Part shown: positions 56,156-63,845 of the stretch, piece by piece | How the letters are laid out: the number at the start of each line of letters is the position of its first letter | Position numbering within the stretch: position 1 is the first letter of the stretch | NCBI RefSeq assembly: GCF_002754315.1 | Contig: NZ_PEFE01000001.1 | Coordinates: 1 to 64,000 of the forward strand | Direction of reading: 5' to 3' | Length of the DNA: 64,000 nucleotides | Origin: Flavobacterium sp. 11 | GTDB taxonomy: Bacteria; Bacteroidota; Bacteroidia; Flavobacteriales; Flavobacteriaceae | Translations under genes and position numbers: made by a program | The notes under the pieces: model-generated | Databases searched by the model: none | What the model saw: only the letters and a program-made list of their open reading frames with translations | What the model was told of the DNA's origin: nothing

Positions 56156-56258
56156 AAATTCCAGAATTAAACAATCAAGAATCTGATGTTATGAAATCGA
56201 AGATTATAGCATCCGTTCGCCTTTTAGGCTCGGGTCACAAATACTAAAAAACTAAACG

Positions 56259-57356
56259 ATGAGTAAAATCAAAGAAATAATTTCCGTACTCGAAGAAATG
56301 GCACCACTCGCCTATGCTGAAGATTTTGACAATGTAGGATTATTGGTAGGAGACCAAGAATCTGAAGCAACTGGAATTTTGGTTTGCCATGATGCTTTAG
56401 AAAATATAATTGAAGAAGCTATTGCAAAAAATTGCAATGTGGTGGTTTGTTTTCATCCCATATTATTTTCGGGTTTAAAAAAAATAACGGGAAAAAATTA
56501 TGTGGAGCGAGCCATAATTAAAGCCATAAAAAATGACATTGCCATTTATGCCGTTCACACCGCTCTAGACAATCATCAAGAAGGCGTGAATAAAATATTC
56601 AGTGACGCATTAGGATTGATAAATACTAAAATCCTGATTCCGAAGGAAAATTTCATTCGGAAATTAGTGACATATACAATTCCTGAAAATGCAGAAGAGG
56701 TGCGAAATGCATTATTTGATGCTGGAGCGGGAACGATTGGAAATTATGAAAATTGCAGTTTTAATTCGAAAGGAATTGGAACCTACATGGGAAACGAACA
56801 TAGCAATCCACAAGTTGGAGAACGATTTGAGTTTGTACAAGGCGACGAAATTAAAATCGAAGTCACTTTCGAAAAACATTTGGAAAACAAAATTCTCAAA
56901 GCATTATTCAAAAGCCATGCCTATGAAGAAGTGGCGTATGAGATTTATGAGTTGCTAAACAAGCATCAAAATATTGGTTTGGGAATGATTGGCGAATTAA
57001 AAAATCCCATGAGTGAAAAAGAGTTTCTCCTTTTTACAAAAGAAAAAATGGAATGCGGCGGGATTCGACATTCTAACTTCACAGGAAAAGAAATAAAAAA
57101 AGTAGCCGTTCTTGGCGGAGCAGGAAGTTTTGCAATAAAAAATGCGATTCAGGCTGGAGCAGATGCGTATTTGACTGCTGATTTGAAATATCATCAGTTT
57201 TATGAAGCCGAAAATAAACTTTTATTGGCCGATATTGGACATTTTGAAAGCGAACGCTATACAAAAAATTATATTGTTGAGTATCTTCGGAAAAAAATCC
57301 TTAATTTTGCAGTTATTTTATCAGAAGAAAATTCAAATCCAGTTAAGTACTTATAG
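56259..57356 (+). CDS. Nif3-like dinuclear metal-centre protein
   Basis: 365 aa, the long form with an internal PII-like insertion (~130-235) between two halves of the metal-binding fold. Metal-ligand motifs are VCHDALE, FHPILFSGLKKI, VHTALDNHQEGVN and, near the C-terminus, ADLKYHQFYEAENKLLLADIGHFESER. It probably forms a hexameric ring with a dinuclear centre. It has been linked to GTP cyclohydrolase-type folate or metal-chaperone roles, but this is not settled. The next gene starts 3 nt after the stop, so the two are co-transcribed. Confidence 0.92.
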   Translation: MSKIKEIISVLEEMAPLAYAEDFDNVGLLVGDQESEATGILVCHDALENIIEEAIAKNCNVVVCFHPILFSGLKKITGKNYVERAIIKAIKNDIAIYAVHTALDNHQEGVNKIFSDALGLINTKILIPKENFIRKLVTYTIPENAEEVRNALFDAGAGTIGNYENCSFNSKGIGTYMGNEHSNPQVGERFEFVQGDEIKIEVTFEKHLENKILKALFKSHAYEEVAYEIYELLNKHQNIGLGMIGELKNPMSEKEFLLFTKEKMECGGIRHSNFTGKEIKKVAVLGGAGSFAIKNAIQAGADAYLTADLKYHQFYEAENKLLLADIGHFESERYTKNYIVEYLRKKILNFAVILSEENSNPVKYL

Positions 57357-57359
57357 AAT

Positions 57360-58139
57360 ATGGCGAATACGAAAGAATTAAGTGTTGAGGACAAGTTAAG
57401 AGCAATTTACGATTTACAACTTATTGACTCTAGAATTGACGAAATCAGAAACGTAAGAGGAGAACTTCCTTTAGAAGTGGAAGATTTAGAAGATGAAGTG
57501 GCTGGTTTAAGCACACGTTCAGAAAAATTGAAAAGTGAACTTGAAGTTATCGAAGATCTTATCAAGGTAAAAAAGAATGCAATTGATGAGCACAAAGAGG
57601 CTATCAAAAAATATACGAAACAACAAGAAACGGTTCGTAACAACAGAGAGTTTAATTCGTTGACTAAAGAGGTTGAATTTCAAGAATTAGAAATTCAATT
57701 GTCTGAAAAACAAATTAAAGAAATGAAAGCTTCTATCGAACACAAGAAAGAAGTAATTTCAAATTCAAAAGAAAGATTAGAAGCAAAATCTAATCACTTG
57801 AAGCATAAAAAATCAGAATTAGACGCTATCATGGCTGAAACTGCTAAAGAAGAAGCATTCTTATCTGAAAAATCAGCTGAATACCAAGGATTAATCGAAG
57901 AAAGATTATTAGCTGCTTACACTAGAATCAGAACTAGCGTTCGTAATGGTTTAGCAGTAGTTTCTATTGAAAGAGGTGCATCTGCAGGATCATTCTTTAC
58001 TATTCCTCCACAGACACAAGTAGAAATTGCTTCAAGAAAGAAAATCATTACTGATGAACATTCAGGAAGAATATTAGTAGACAGCGTATTAGCTGACGAA
58101 GAAAAAGAGAAAATGGAACAGTTGTTTTCTAAATTCTAA
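57360..58139 (+). CDS. Coiled-coil protein of the zinc-ribbon (C4-type) family with lost cysteines
   Basis: 259 aa. Residues ~1-190 are a long antiparallel coiled coil (EEVAGL..., repeated EK/EL heptads). The C-terminal ~55 residues align with the family's zinc ribbon: in place of the CxxC pair it has SAGS, and in place of CexCGRIL it has DEHSGRIL, so all four zinc ligands are missing while the PPQ and GRILVD framework is kept. The family includes HP0958-type flagellar/RNA chaperone proteins. It is translationally coupled to the Nif3-like gene, a pairing common in bacteria. A terminator follows. Confidence 0.88.
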   Translation: MANTKELSVEDKLRAIYDLQLIDSRIDEIRNVRGELPLEVEDLEDEVAGLSTRSEKLKSELEVIEDLIKVKKNAIDEHKEAIKKYTKQQETVRNNREFNSLTKEVEFQELEIQLSEKQIKEMKASIEHKKEVISNSKERLEAKSNHLKHKKSELDAIMAETAKEEAFLSEKSAEYQGLIEERLLAAYTRIRTSVRNGLAVVSIERGASAGSFFTIPPQTQVEIASRKKIITDEHSGRILVDSVLADEEKEKMEQLFSKF

Positions 58140-58147
58140 TTACATTT

Positions 58148-58177
58148 AAGTCCCGATACACATCGGGACTTTTTTTT
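58148..58177 (+). terminator. Terminator abutting the next start codon
   Basis: A perfect 10-bp stem AAGTCCCGAT / ATCGGGACTT has a 4-nt loop ACAC and T tract up to 58177. The ATG of the hydrolase gene is the very next codon at 58178. Confidence 0.88.
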
Positions 58178-59029
58178 ATGAAAAAAATATTATTTTTTAT
58201 ATTCACTAAATCTATTGGGATATACATTAACCTTTTGAGTTTTGTATTTCCAAAAAAAGCTTCGCAACTTGCGTATGCCTTTTTTAGTGAACCTCGAGAA
58301 GGCAAATTATCAAAAACCAGTCTTCCGGAAATTCTACAAGAAGCACAATCTAAAACATTTCAAAATGAAGAACATTCCTTTCACACTTATACCTGGAAAG
58401 GGAATGACACCGTAATACTTTTAGTTCACGGCTGGGAAAGCAATGCTTCTCGATGGGGAAACTTACTTCCGTATCTAAAAAAATCAGGAAGTACCATTAT
58501 TGCAATTGACGGTCCTGCTCATGGATTATCCAGCGGAAAAGAATTTAGCATTCCTAAATATGCAGAATTTATTCATATTGCTGTCGAAAAATTCAAACCT
58601 CAATATCTTATCGGTCATTCTATTGGCGGAAAAACCTGTTTGTATTACCAATCTGTTTATCAAAATGACTCCCTAAAAAAAATGGTGATTCTAGGATCTC
58701 CCAGTGATTTCAATATCATATTAAACAATTACATTACGTTATTGAGTTTAAATGCTAAAATTTCAAAATCTTTAGAAGATCATTATCTAAATAATTTCAA
58801 ACTCAGTCTGGAACAATTTTCAGGTAAATTATTTGCTTCTAAAATAAGTATAAAAGGACTAATTGCCCATGATATTGACGACACGGTAGTTTTATTCGAA
58901 GAAGGAAAAAAAATTGCCGGAGCATGGGAAAATGCAGTTTTTATTGAAACCAAAGGCTTAGGACACAGTATGCATGACGCCGAATTGTATCAAAAAGTAT
59001 CTGATTTTTTATTTGAATCGGATAACTAA
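58178..59029 (+). CDS. Alpha/beta hydrolase
   Basis: 283 aa. An N-terminal hydrophobic stretch (~2-25) suggests membrane association. The oxyanion motif is LVHGWESNASRWGNL, the nucleophile elbow GHSIGG (Ser), and the catalytic-triad acid/His region HDIDDTVV...GLGHSMHDAE. The substrate is unknown. The ATG is directly behind a terminator T tract, so it is either expressed by read-through or from a promoter inside that region. No leader for a ribosome site is left. Confidence 0.86.
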   Translation: MKKILFFIFTKSIGIYINLLSFVFPKKASQLAYAFFSEPREGKLSKTSLPEILQEAQSKTFQNEEHSFHTYTWKGNDTVILLVHGWESNASRWGNLLPYLKKSGSTIIAIDGPAHGLSSGKEFSIPKYAEFIHIAVEKFKPQYLIGHSIGGKTCLYYQSVYQNDSLKKMVILGSPSDFNIILNNYITLLSLNAKISKSLEDHYLNNFKLSLEQFSGKLFASKISIKGLIAHDIDDTVVLFEEGKKIAGAWENAVFIETKGLGHSMHDAELYQKVSDFLFESDN

Positions 59030-59069
59030 ATAAAACATCTGCGAAATTTTTTACAGATTTCCTGTTTTT

Positions 59070-59100
59070 TCAAATAAACAAATAACCGCATAAACGATTA
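59070..59100. repeat. AAATAAACAAATAACC-type short repeats
   Basis: Imperfect AAATAAAC / ATAAACGA / TAAACAA units lie upstream of rluF, the same style as the elements at 51019 and 56127. Confidence 0.45.
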
Positions 59101-59113
59101 AACAATTTAGTAC

Positions 59114-59121
59114 TACTTTTG
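59114..59121 (+). promoter_or_regulatory. Candidate -7 promoter element of rluF
   Basis: TACTTTTG matches TAnnTTTG but ends only 4 nt before the ATG. If used, the mRNA would be leaderless or nearly so. No clear -33 TTTG. Confidence 0.4.
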
Positions 59122-59125
59122 CAGT

Positions 59126-59938
59126 ATGGAAGAAAATTTAAAACGCCTCAATAAATTCATAGGAGAAACTGGGTATTGTTCCCGTCGCGAAGCTGATAAA
59201 ATCATTGAAGAAGGTCGTGTGACCATCAATGGAGTCGTTCCCGAATTAGGCACAAAAGTTTCCCCAAATGACGAAGTGCGTATTGACGGTAAACTAATCC
59301 GTGAGAAAAATGAAAAACCCGTTTATCTTGCTTTCTATAAACCTGTAGGAATCGAGTGTACCACAAACCTTGATGTTCGTAATAATATTGTGGATTACAT
59401 CAATTATCCCAAACGTATTTTTCCTATCGGACGATTGGACAAAGCCAGTGAAGGCTTAATTTTCATGACTAATGACGGTGATATCGTCAATAAAATATTA
59501 CGCGCGAGAAACAATCACGAAAAAGAATATACCGTGACTGTAAACAAACCTATCACCGATCGTTTTATCGAAAGAATGGGAAATGGAGTTCCTATTTTGG
59601 ACACCGTTACCCGAAAATGTAAAGTGGAACAAATTAGTAAATTCACTTTCAAAATTATCTTAACACAAGGTTTAAACCGTCAAATTCGTAGAATGACCGA
59701 ATATTTAGGATATGATGTTACGGCTCTAAAACGCATCCGAATTATCAATATTTCACTTGATGTTCCTGTGGGACGTTACCGTGATTTGACCGATGCTGAA
59801 ATCAAAGAATTAAACGAATTGATTGAACCTTCAAGCAAAACAGAAGAAGCCAGTTTACCTAAAACAGAAGCGCCAAAAAGAAGGACTGAATTCATAAAGA
59901 GAGATGATCCCAGATTTAAAAAAAGAGGCGATTATTAA
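59126..59938 (+). CDS. rluF: 23S rRNA pseudouridine synthase RluF
   Basis: 270 aa. An N-terminal S4 RNA-binding domain (LKRLNKFIGETGYCSRREADKIIEEGRV, 5-32) precedes the catalytic motif GRLDKASEGLIFMTNDGD (Asp in GRLDK). The end reads LKRIRIINISLDVPVGRYRDLTDAEI, closely like E. coli RluF (VRIMNISL...WRDLTDDE). It isomerises uridine in 23S rRNA. A basic Lys/Arg-rich tail extends it. A bidirectional terminator follows. Confidence 0.92.
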   Translation: MEENLKRLNKFIGETGYCSRREADKIIEEGRVTINGVVPELGTKVSPNDEVRIDGKLIREKNEKPVYLAFYKPVGIECTTNLDVRNNIVDYINYPKRIFPIGRLDKASEGLIFMTNDGDIVNKILRARNNHEKEYTVTVNKPITDRFIERMGNGVPILDTVTRKCKVEQISKFTFKIILTQGLNRQIRRMTEYLGYDVTALKRIRIINISLDVPVGRYRDLTDAEIKELNELIEPSSKTEEASLPKTEAPKRRTEFIKRDDPRFKKRGDY

Positions 59939-59944
59939 AAATAT

Positions 59945-59977
59945 AAAAATCCCACCGCCGCAGCTGATGGGATTTTT
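59945..59977. terminator. Bidirectional terminator between rluF and DUF4153 gene
   Basis: A perfect 10-bp stem AAAAATCCCA / TGGGATTTTT has a 13-nt loop, with T runs on both strands, and lies between the two convergent stop codons. Confidence 0.9.
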
Positions 59978-59979
59978 AT

Positions 59980-61368
59980 TTATTTATTAGTTTCTAAAAA
60001 CTCAAAATAGAGCGATCTCGACAAAATCGTTTCATTTTGAACACGCTTTACATAACCCTCTTTATAATAGTATTTGTCTTCCACCTCTTCCGGATGAAGT
60101 TTAAAATAATCATAATAGGCTTTATCATTAAAGTTTAAACTTCTCAGAAAACGTTGTTCAACACCTTTGTTTACCGAAATATTATAATTGGTAATCAGAT
60201 TTCCCCAGTTGACAAAACTGCATAGTAAGATTGTTCCGTAGAAATACCAAATCATTTGATTGAAAAGAAAAGCATTTGTTTTTTGCTTGGTGATTTTTAT
60301 AAAAGAAATAACCAATCCAATTATGGCTAGAATCAAGAAAGCATAAACACCCAATCTTTTATAAGTCAATCCGAAAAACGAAACGTATTCTGAGTTTTTG
60401 ATGATGGCACATATTATTAAAATTCCGTTTAAAAGAATCCAAATCTTAGCTAATTTTTTAAGATTTTTAGCTTTTTCATCAAAATTAAATCCTCCTTTAA
60501 AATAGAATAAAATAACACCAACTGCCATTATAATTGAAAGAATAACGGCAGTAACTCTTTCATGTGTATCAGAACTTAAGTTAGATTTTTTGACCACTTC
60601 AAAAAACTGTTCGTAATTATAAGTTGCAATGAAAATCAAAAGCAACGCATTTAAAAGAAACAACGTGATCTCTCCACTTCTTCTTTCAAAATCAATATCC
60701 AGAAATGAAAATGAATTTTGATTTTGTGTTTTGGCTTCTTCCTTAAAATCATTGTCCAGTAAATCATTCTTTTCATAACAAACCTCAGGAATCCAATAAT
60801 TCCAGAAAGTGAACGAAATAAAAAATCCTAAAGCGGTAAGTACAAATGCTTGCCACGCATCAAGATCTAAATAATAACCGGTAAACAAAGACGAAAAATG
60901 ATCGCTTCCAAAAGAATATACGATTAAAAACAACCCAAGAAATAGGATTGGAATAACAAAATAAGCAATCAGTTTTTTAGCAAAACCGTTATTGACTTTT
61001 CGCTTAGGAAGATATTGACTGAACATCAATATGCGACCTAACGAAGCGATTCCGTTGATAAACACCAAAGGAAAAGCCTGTAACAATTTAAGTTTGGGTT
61101 CCTGGGTTTTGAATTGTAAAAAGATAATCGACAAAGCCATAGCTAAAAACGATGGGAAATCAGCATACCAGGCAAACGCAAAACAAGACAGAACCGATGT
61201 AACTACTAAAATTAAATGCAACCTACTGGTAAATTTCTCTTGGAAGAAATAACATATTAAGGCGGTTTGCATCATCCCGAAAATGGCCCAATTAAGACCC
61301 AAATCTTCGTTGTAAAAAAGCAGTGTGAAAACCAAACTGCTGGCTAAAATAAAGTGTAGTTTTTTCAT
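59980..61368 (-). CDS. DUF4153 multi-TM membrane protein
   Basis: 462 aa from the ATG at 61368. The frame continues to an ATG at 61395, but that codon lies inside a palindromic operator, and the start at 61368 gives the usual MKKLHFILASSLVFTLLFYNEDLGLN beginning. About 11 hydrophobic segments cover residues 5-400; a soluble ~60-residue tail follows. The reaction is unknown. It is probably controlled by the winged-helix regulator encoded 55 nt upstream, because both promoters share the same palindrome (61387-61403). Confidence 0.85.
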   Translation of the reverse strand: MKKLHFILASSLVFTLLFYNEDLGLNWAIFGMMQTALICYFFQEKFTSRLHLILVVTSVLSCFAFAWYADFPSFLAMALSIIFLQFKTQEPKLKLLQAFPLVFINGIASLGRILMFSQYLPKRKVNNGFAKKLIAYFVIPILFLGLFLIVYSFGSDHFSSLFTGYYLDLDAWQAFVLTALGFFISFTFWNYWIPEVCYEKNDLLDNDFKEEAKTQNQNSFSFLDIDFERRSGEITLFLLNALLLIFIATYNYEQFFEVVKKSNLSSDTHERVTAVILSIIMAVGVILFYFKGGFNFDEKAKNLKKLAKIWILLNGILIICAIIKNSEYVSFFGLTYKRLGVYAFLILAIIGLVISFIKITKQKTNAFLFNQMIWYFYGTILLCSFVNWGNLITNYNISVNKGVEQRFLRSLNFNDKAYYDYFKLHPEEVEDKYYYKEGYVKRVQNETILSRSLYFEFLETNK

Positions 61369-61386
61369 AATAAAAAATTTAAAAGT

Positions 61387-61403
61387 ACTTTGCATTTCAA
61401 AGT
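61387..61403 (-). promoter_or_regulatory. Palindromic operator upstream of DUF4153 gene
   Basis: ACTTTG-N5-CAAAGT (17 bp). Including flanking AAAGT it matches the site at 62343-62359 over 22 bp, with only two differences in the centre. It lies 18 nt before the 61368 ATG. Confidence 0.65.
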
Positions 61404-61422
61404 ATAAAGTTAAAAAAAAGGG

Positions 61423-61716
61423 TTATTTCGATTTGATTAATTTTTCTAGACTATTTAAGTGGGAAACAAAAGCTGCTCTACCCATATTGGTAACACGATA
61501 CGAGGTTTTTGGTTTTTTACCTACAAACTCCTTTTTTACTTCTATATATCCTGATTTTTCCAATGCAGAAGAATGACTTGCTAAATTACCATCGGTAATA
61601 TTCAATAAAGATTTCATTTCAGTAAAATCAATCCAATCGTTAACCATCAGAACAGACATAATGCCTAATCTGACTCGACTTTCGAAATCTTTATTTAATT
61701 TATCAATGATACTCAT
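61423..61716 (-). CDS. Winged-helix transcriptional regulator (97 aa)
   Basis: I use the ATG at 61716 (MSIIDKLNKDF); upstream codons in frame overlap the neighbouring gene. The protein is a compact winged helix: ESRVRLGIMSVLMVN, FTEMKSLLNITDGNLASHSSALEKSGYIEV (recognition helix) and the wing KPKTSYRVTNMGR, as in the HTH_34/MarR-like transcriptional regulator family of Bacteroidota. It has no ligand domain. It is the second gene of an operon, 2 nt after the membrane protein. Likely repressor of its own operon and of DUF4153 via the shared palindrome. Confidence 0.87.
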   Translation of the reverse strand: MSIIDKLNKDFESRVRLGIMSVLMVNDWIDFTEMKSLLNITDGNLASHSSALEKSGYIEVKKEFVGKKPKTSYRVTNMGRAAFVSHLNSLEKLIKSK

Positions 61717-61718
61717 TT

Positions 61719-62333
61719 CTATTTGTATTTTTTGAACACAATTATTCCGTAAAGGATATGCAAAATTCCAAATCCAATTGCCCAAAAAACAAGTCCGAAC
61801 CCAAGATAAAAAAGGGAAATACAACCTAAAATAATCTCACATGCACCTAAATATCTAATATCCGAAAAAGTATATTTACCAGCATTAATAAGTGCTAAAC
61901 CATAAAACAATAAAGTGACAGGAGCAATAAGAGCAAATAACTGGTGGTACAAAAGTGCCATGCAAAACACGCCTCCAACCAATAAAGGAATCGCTAGATT
62001 CAGTAACATTTTTTTAGTAGTGTTAGTCCAAACCGGTAAATCAAACTTTTTACTTTTTCTCAAAGTAAAAAATATACCCGATCCTAATGCTAAGACCAAA
62101 ATTGCCAAAGCAATGAATGCCAGTTCGATTATTAAATCATAACTGTAGCTTTTTTGCTTACCATCAAAATATTCAATGCCATTATACTTAAACAGCTGAT
62201 AGGCATAAATTGACCCAGCCAATGCAAATAACCCGGCAAATACTCCTGAAAGGCCACTTAACGAAATAAATCTTGAAGAGCGCTCCATCATGGAACGAAT
62301 ATGTGATAAATCTTCTTGAAGCTTTTGACTCAT
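61719..62333 (-). CDS. Six-TM membrane protein of unknown function
   Basis: 204 aa. The N-terminal soluble stretch (MSQKLQEDLSHIRSMMERSSRFISLSG) is charged. Six hydrophobic segments follow: ~22-45, 65-87, ~108-125, ~128-145, ~156-172 and ~178-198. I recognise no named family. It is co-transcribed with the winged-helix gene (2 nt). Such membrane-protein/regulator pairs are frequent in Bacteroidota; the membrane protein may be the sensor or the regulated output. Confidence 0.8.
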   Translation of the reverse strand: MSQKLQEDLSHIRSMMERSSRFISLSGLSGVFAGLFALAGSIYAYQLFKYNGIEYFDGKQKSYSYDLIIELAFIALAILVLALGSGIFFTLRKSKKFDLPVWTNTTKKMLLNLAIPLLVGGVFCMALLYHQLFALIAPVTLLFYGLALINAGKYTFSDIRYLGACEIILGCISLFYLGFGLVFWAIGFGILHILYGIIVFKKYK

Positions 62334-62342
62334 AAATAAAGT

Positions 62343-62359
62343 ACTTTGAATTACAAAGT
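62343..62359 (-). promoter_or_regulatory. Palindromic operator of the winged-helix operon
   Basis: ACTTTG-AATTA-CAAAGT lies 9 nt before the ATG at 62333. The right arm overlaps the -7 box TAACTTTG (62361-62354, minus strand). A repressor bound here would block polymerase. The flanking AAAGT (62338-62342) is also shared with the second site at 61387. Confidence 0.65.
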
Positions 62360-62383
62360 TATTTATTATTTTTAGATTTCAAA
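62354..62383 (-). promoter_or_regulatory. Promoter of the winged-helix operon
   Basis: On the minus strand TTTG (62383-62380) and TAACTTTG (62361-62354) are separated by 18 nt, close to the flavobacterial consensus. Confidence 0.7.
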
Positions 62384-62439
62384 ATAGAAAGGGAATTATT
62401 TTTAATAAATATTTATTAAAAATAATTCCCTTTCTATTT
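62382..62439. repeat. Perfect 58-bp palindrome without spacer
   Basis: The left arm (62382-62410) and right arm (62411-62439) are exact reverse complements, 29 bp each, with no loop. It lies between the 43-aa gene (stop 62480) and the winged-helix operon promoter and overlaps the -33 box by two bases. It may terminate the 43-aa transcript or act as a protein-binding or replication-related structure. Confidence 0.9.
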
Positions 62440-62479
62440 AAAAGAAAAGATTGGTGTAAAAGATTCGTTTGCTCAGAAT

Positions 62480-62611
62480 CTATTTTGAGCCTGCTTCCCA
62501 ACCTCTTTGAATCTCACCAATAGTAGAATCCCAGTCGTAAATTGTCAGTATGATAAAAAGCGTAGCAAATCCTAAGAAAAACATTAGTACGTCTCTGTTT
62601 GAAATTTTCAT
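62480..62611 (-). CDS. 43-aa single-TM small membrane protein
   Basis: An ATG at 62611 (complement of CAT) opens a complete short frame ending at TAG 62480-62482. The protein begins MKISNRDVLMFFLGFATLF, has one hydrophobic helix (~8-24) and a short polar tail (YDWDSTIGEIQRGWEAGSK). It is below usual ORF-size cut-offs. It fills an otherwise empty 360-bp gap and has a clear start. It reads like a conserved flavobacterial small membrane protein (inference). No function is known. Confidence 0.65.
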   Translation of the reverse strand: MKISNRDVLMFFLGFATLFIILTIYDWDSTIGEIQRGWEAGSK

Positions 62612-62694
62612 TTTTATACTATTTAATTATTTGTTTAAATATAAAATTAATTAAAACAAAAACCGAAAAAAGTAAGATTATTATTAATTAAAAA

Positions 62695-63621
62695 TCAAAA
62701 CCATCTTTTTCTTTTGAACAAAAACACACCAAAAGCAGATAACAAAACGGATACAGAAATGACAATCCATATTCCATAGCGGTTATCTTCTAAATCATTA
62801 GGGACATTCATTCCATACAAACTGGCAATCAATGTTGGAATCATCAGAATTATCGAGATTGAAGTCATCTGCTTCATAATCGTATTCATATTATTAGAAA
62901 TCACAGAAGCATACGCATCCATAGTTCCCGTCAAGATGTCGCTGTAAATATTAGTAGTTTCTTGTGCCTGACGCAATTCAATTTCAACATCTTCCAATAA
63001 ATCCAGATCAAAATGTTCTTTTTGAGATTTTATATTCTTGATTCGATGCAACAAAATATCATTTCCTTTCAAGGAAGTCATGAAGAATACCAAACATTTT
63101 TCTATTTGTAGTAAAGCCTGCAATTCTTCATTCTTAATTGACTTTTCTAGATTGTCCTCGGCTAATTTTATTTTTTGGTTGACTTGCTTTAAATATTTCA
63201 GAAACCAAACACTGGAAGAAAGCAATAACTTCAACACTAAATCGAAGTTATCTTTAATGTTGATATTCTTGCGTTTTGTATATGTAACGAAATCCGTAAG
63301 CATTTCCGTTTTATGAAAACTGATAGTCATACAAACTTCTCCTTTAAAAACAACTCCGACAGGAATTGTATGAAAAGGTAATTTTACATCATTACTTTTC
63401 ACAGGAATTCGCATGATTATCAAAGTCCAACCATTTTCAATTTCTATCCTTGGTCTTTCGTCAATATCTTCAATATCATTATAAAATGCTTCGGGAATTT
63501 GTAAGTCTTCGAGTAAATATTTTTTTTCTGCTTCGGTAGGACATTCAATATTTATCCAGCAGTTTGGAGTCCATTCTGTAGTGGCAATTAATCCGTTATT
63601 GTTTTTGTAAAAAGTTCTCAT
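62695..63621 (-). CDS. CorA-family magnesium/divalent cation transporter
   Basis: 308 aa. A cytosolic N-terminal ~245 residues has alpha/beta then long helices (KYLKQVNQKIKLAEDNLEKS). Two C-terminal TM helices flank the pore signature YGMNVP (GMN, ~residue 274). A basic tail ends it. It forms a pentameric channel for Mg2+ (possibly Co2+/Ni2+). A TAnnTTTG box lies 114 nt upstream, and folD ends beyond it. Monocistronic. Confidence 0.93.
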   Translation of the reverse strand: MRTFYKNNNGLIATTEWTPNCWINIECPTEAEKKYLLEDLQIPEAFYNDIEDIDERPRIEIENGWTLIIMRIPVKSNDVKLPFHTIPVGVVFKGEVCMTISFHKTEMLTDFVTYTKRKNINIKDNFDLVLKLLLSSSVWFLKYLKQVNQKIKLAEDNLEKSIKNEELQALLQIEKCLVFFMTSLKGNDILLHRIKNIKSQKEHFDLDLLEDVEIELRQAQETTNIYSDILTGTMDAYASVISNNMNTIMKQMTSISIILMIPTLIASLYGMNVPNDLEDNRYGIWIVISVSVLLSAFGVFLFKRKRWF

Positions 63622-63734
63622 TTCAAAATTCTATAGGTTTATTTACAGCATCTTGAAAATAGTTCAAGAGCTATATTAGTTCAACATTTCCGAATAATAA
63701 TCGTCCATTTTAAAGGTCTTTTTTTTAAGTGGTG

Positions 63735-63742
63735 CAAAAGTA
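63735..63742 (-). promoter_or_regulatory. Candidate -7 promoter element of corA-like gene
   Basis: On the minus strand TACTTTTG matches TAnnTTTG and lies between the folD terminator and the transporter gene, giving a leader of ~110 nt. The -33 box is not clear. Confidence 0.5.
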
Positions 63743-63793
63743 TTCTTTAAATTCCGTTTTAACATCAATTATCAGAATTTTATACATTTTAAA

Positions 63794-63825
63794 ATAAAAA
63801 AAGCCTTAAACGTATGTTTAAGGCT
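63794..63825 (-). terminator. Terminator after folD
   Basis: A perfect 10-bp stem (AGCCTTAAAC, 63802-63811, with GTTTAAGGCT, 63816-63825) is followed on the minus strand by a T run. Confidence 0.88.
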
Positions 63826-63845
63826 ATCAATTAAAAACTATTTTT

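Noticed and set aside
61369..61395. ATG at 61395 as the DUF4153 start
   Set aside because: The codon lies inside the palindromic operator, and the ATG at 61368 matches the expected N-terminus.
61717..61824. Longer N-terminus for the winged-helix regulator
   Set aside because: The extension lies within the coding region of the upstream membrane protein and is hydrophobic and Cys/Trp-rich, unlike the family.
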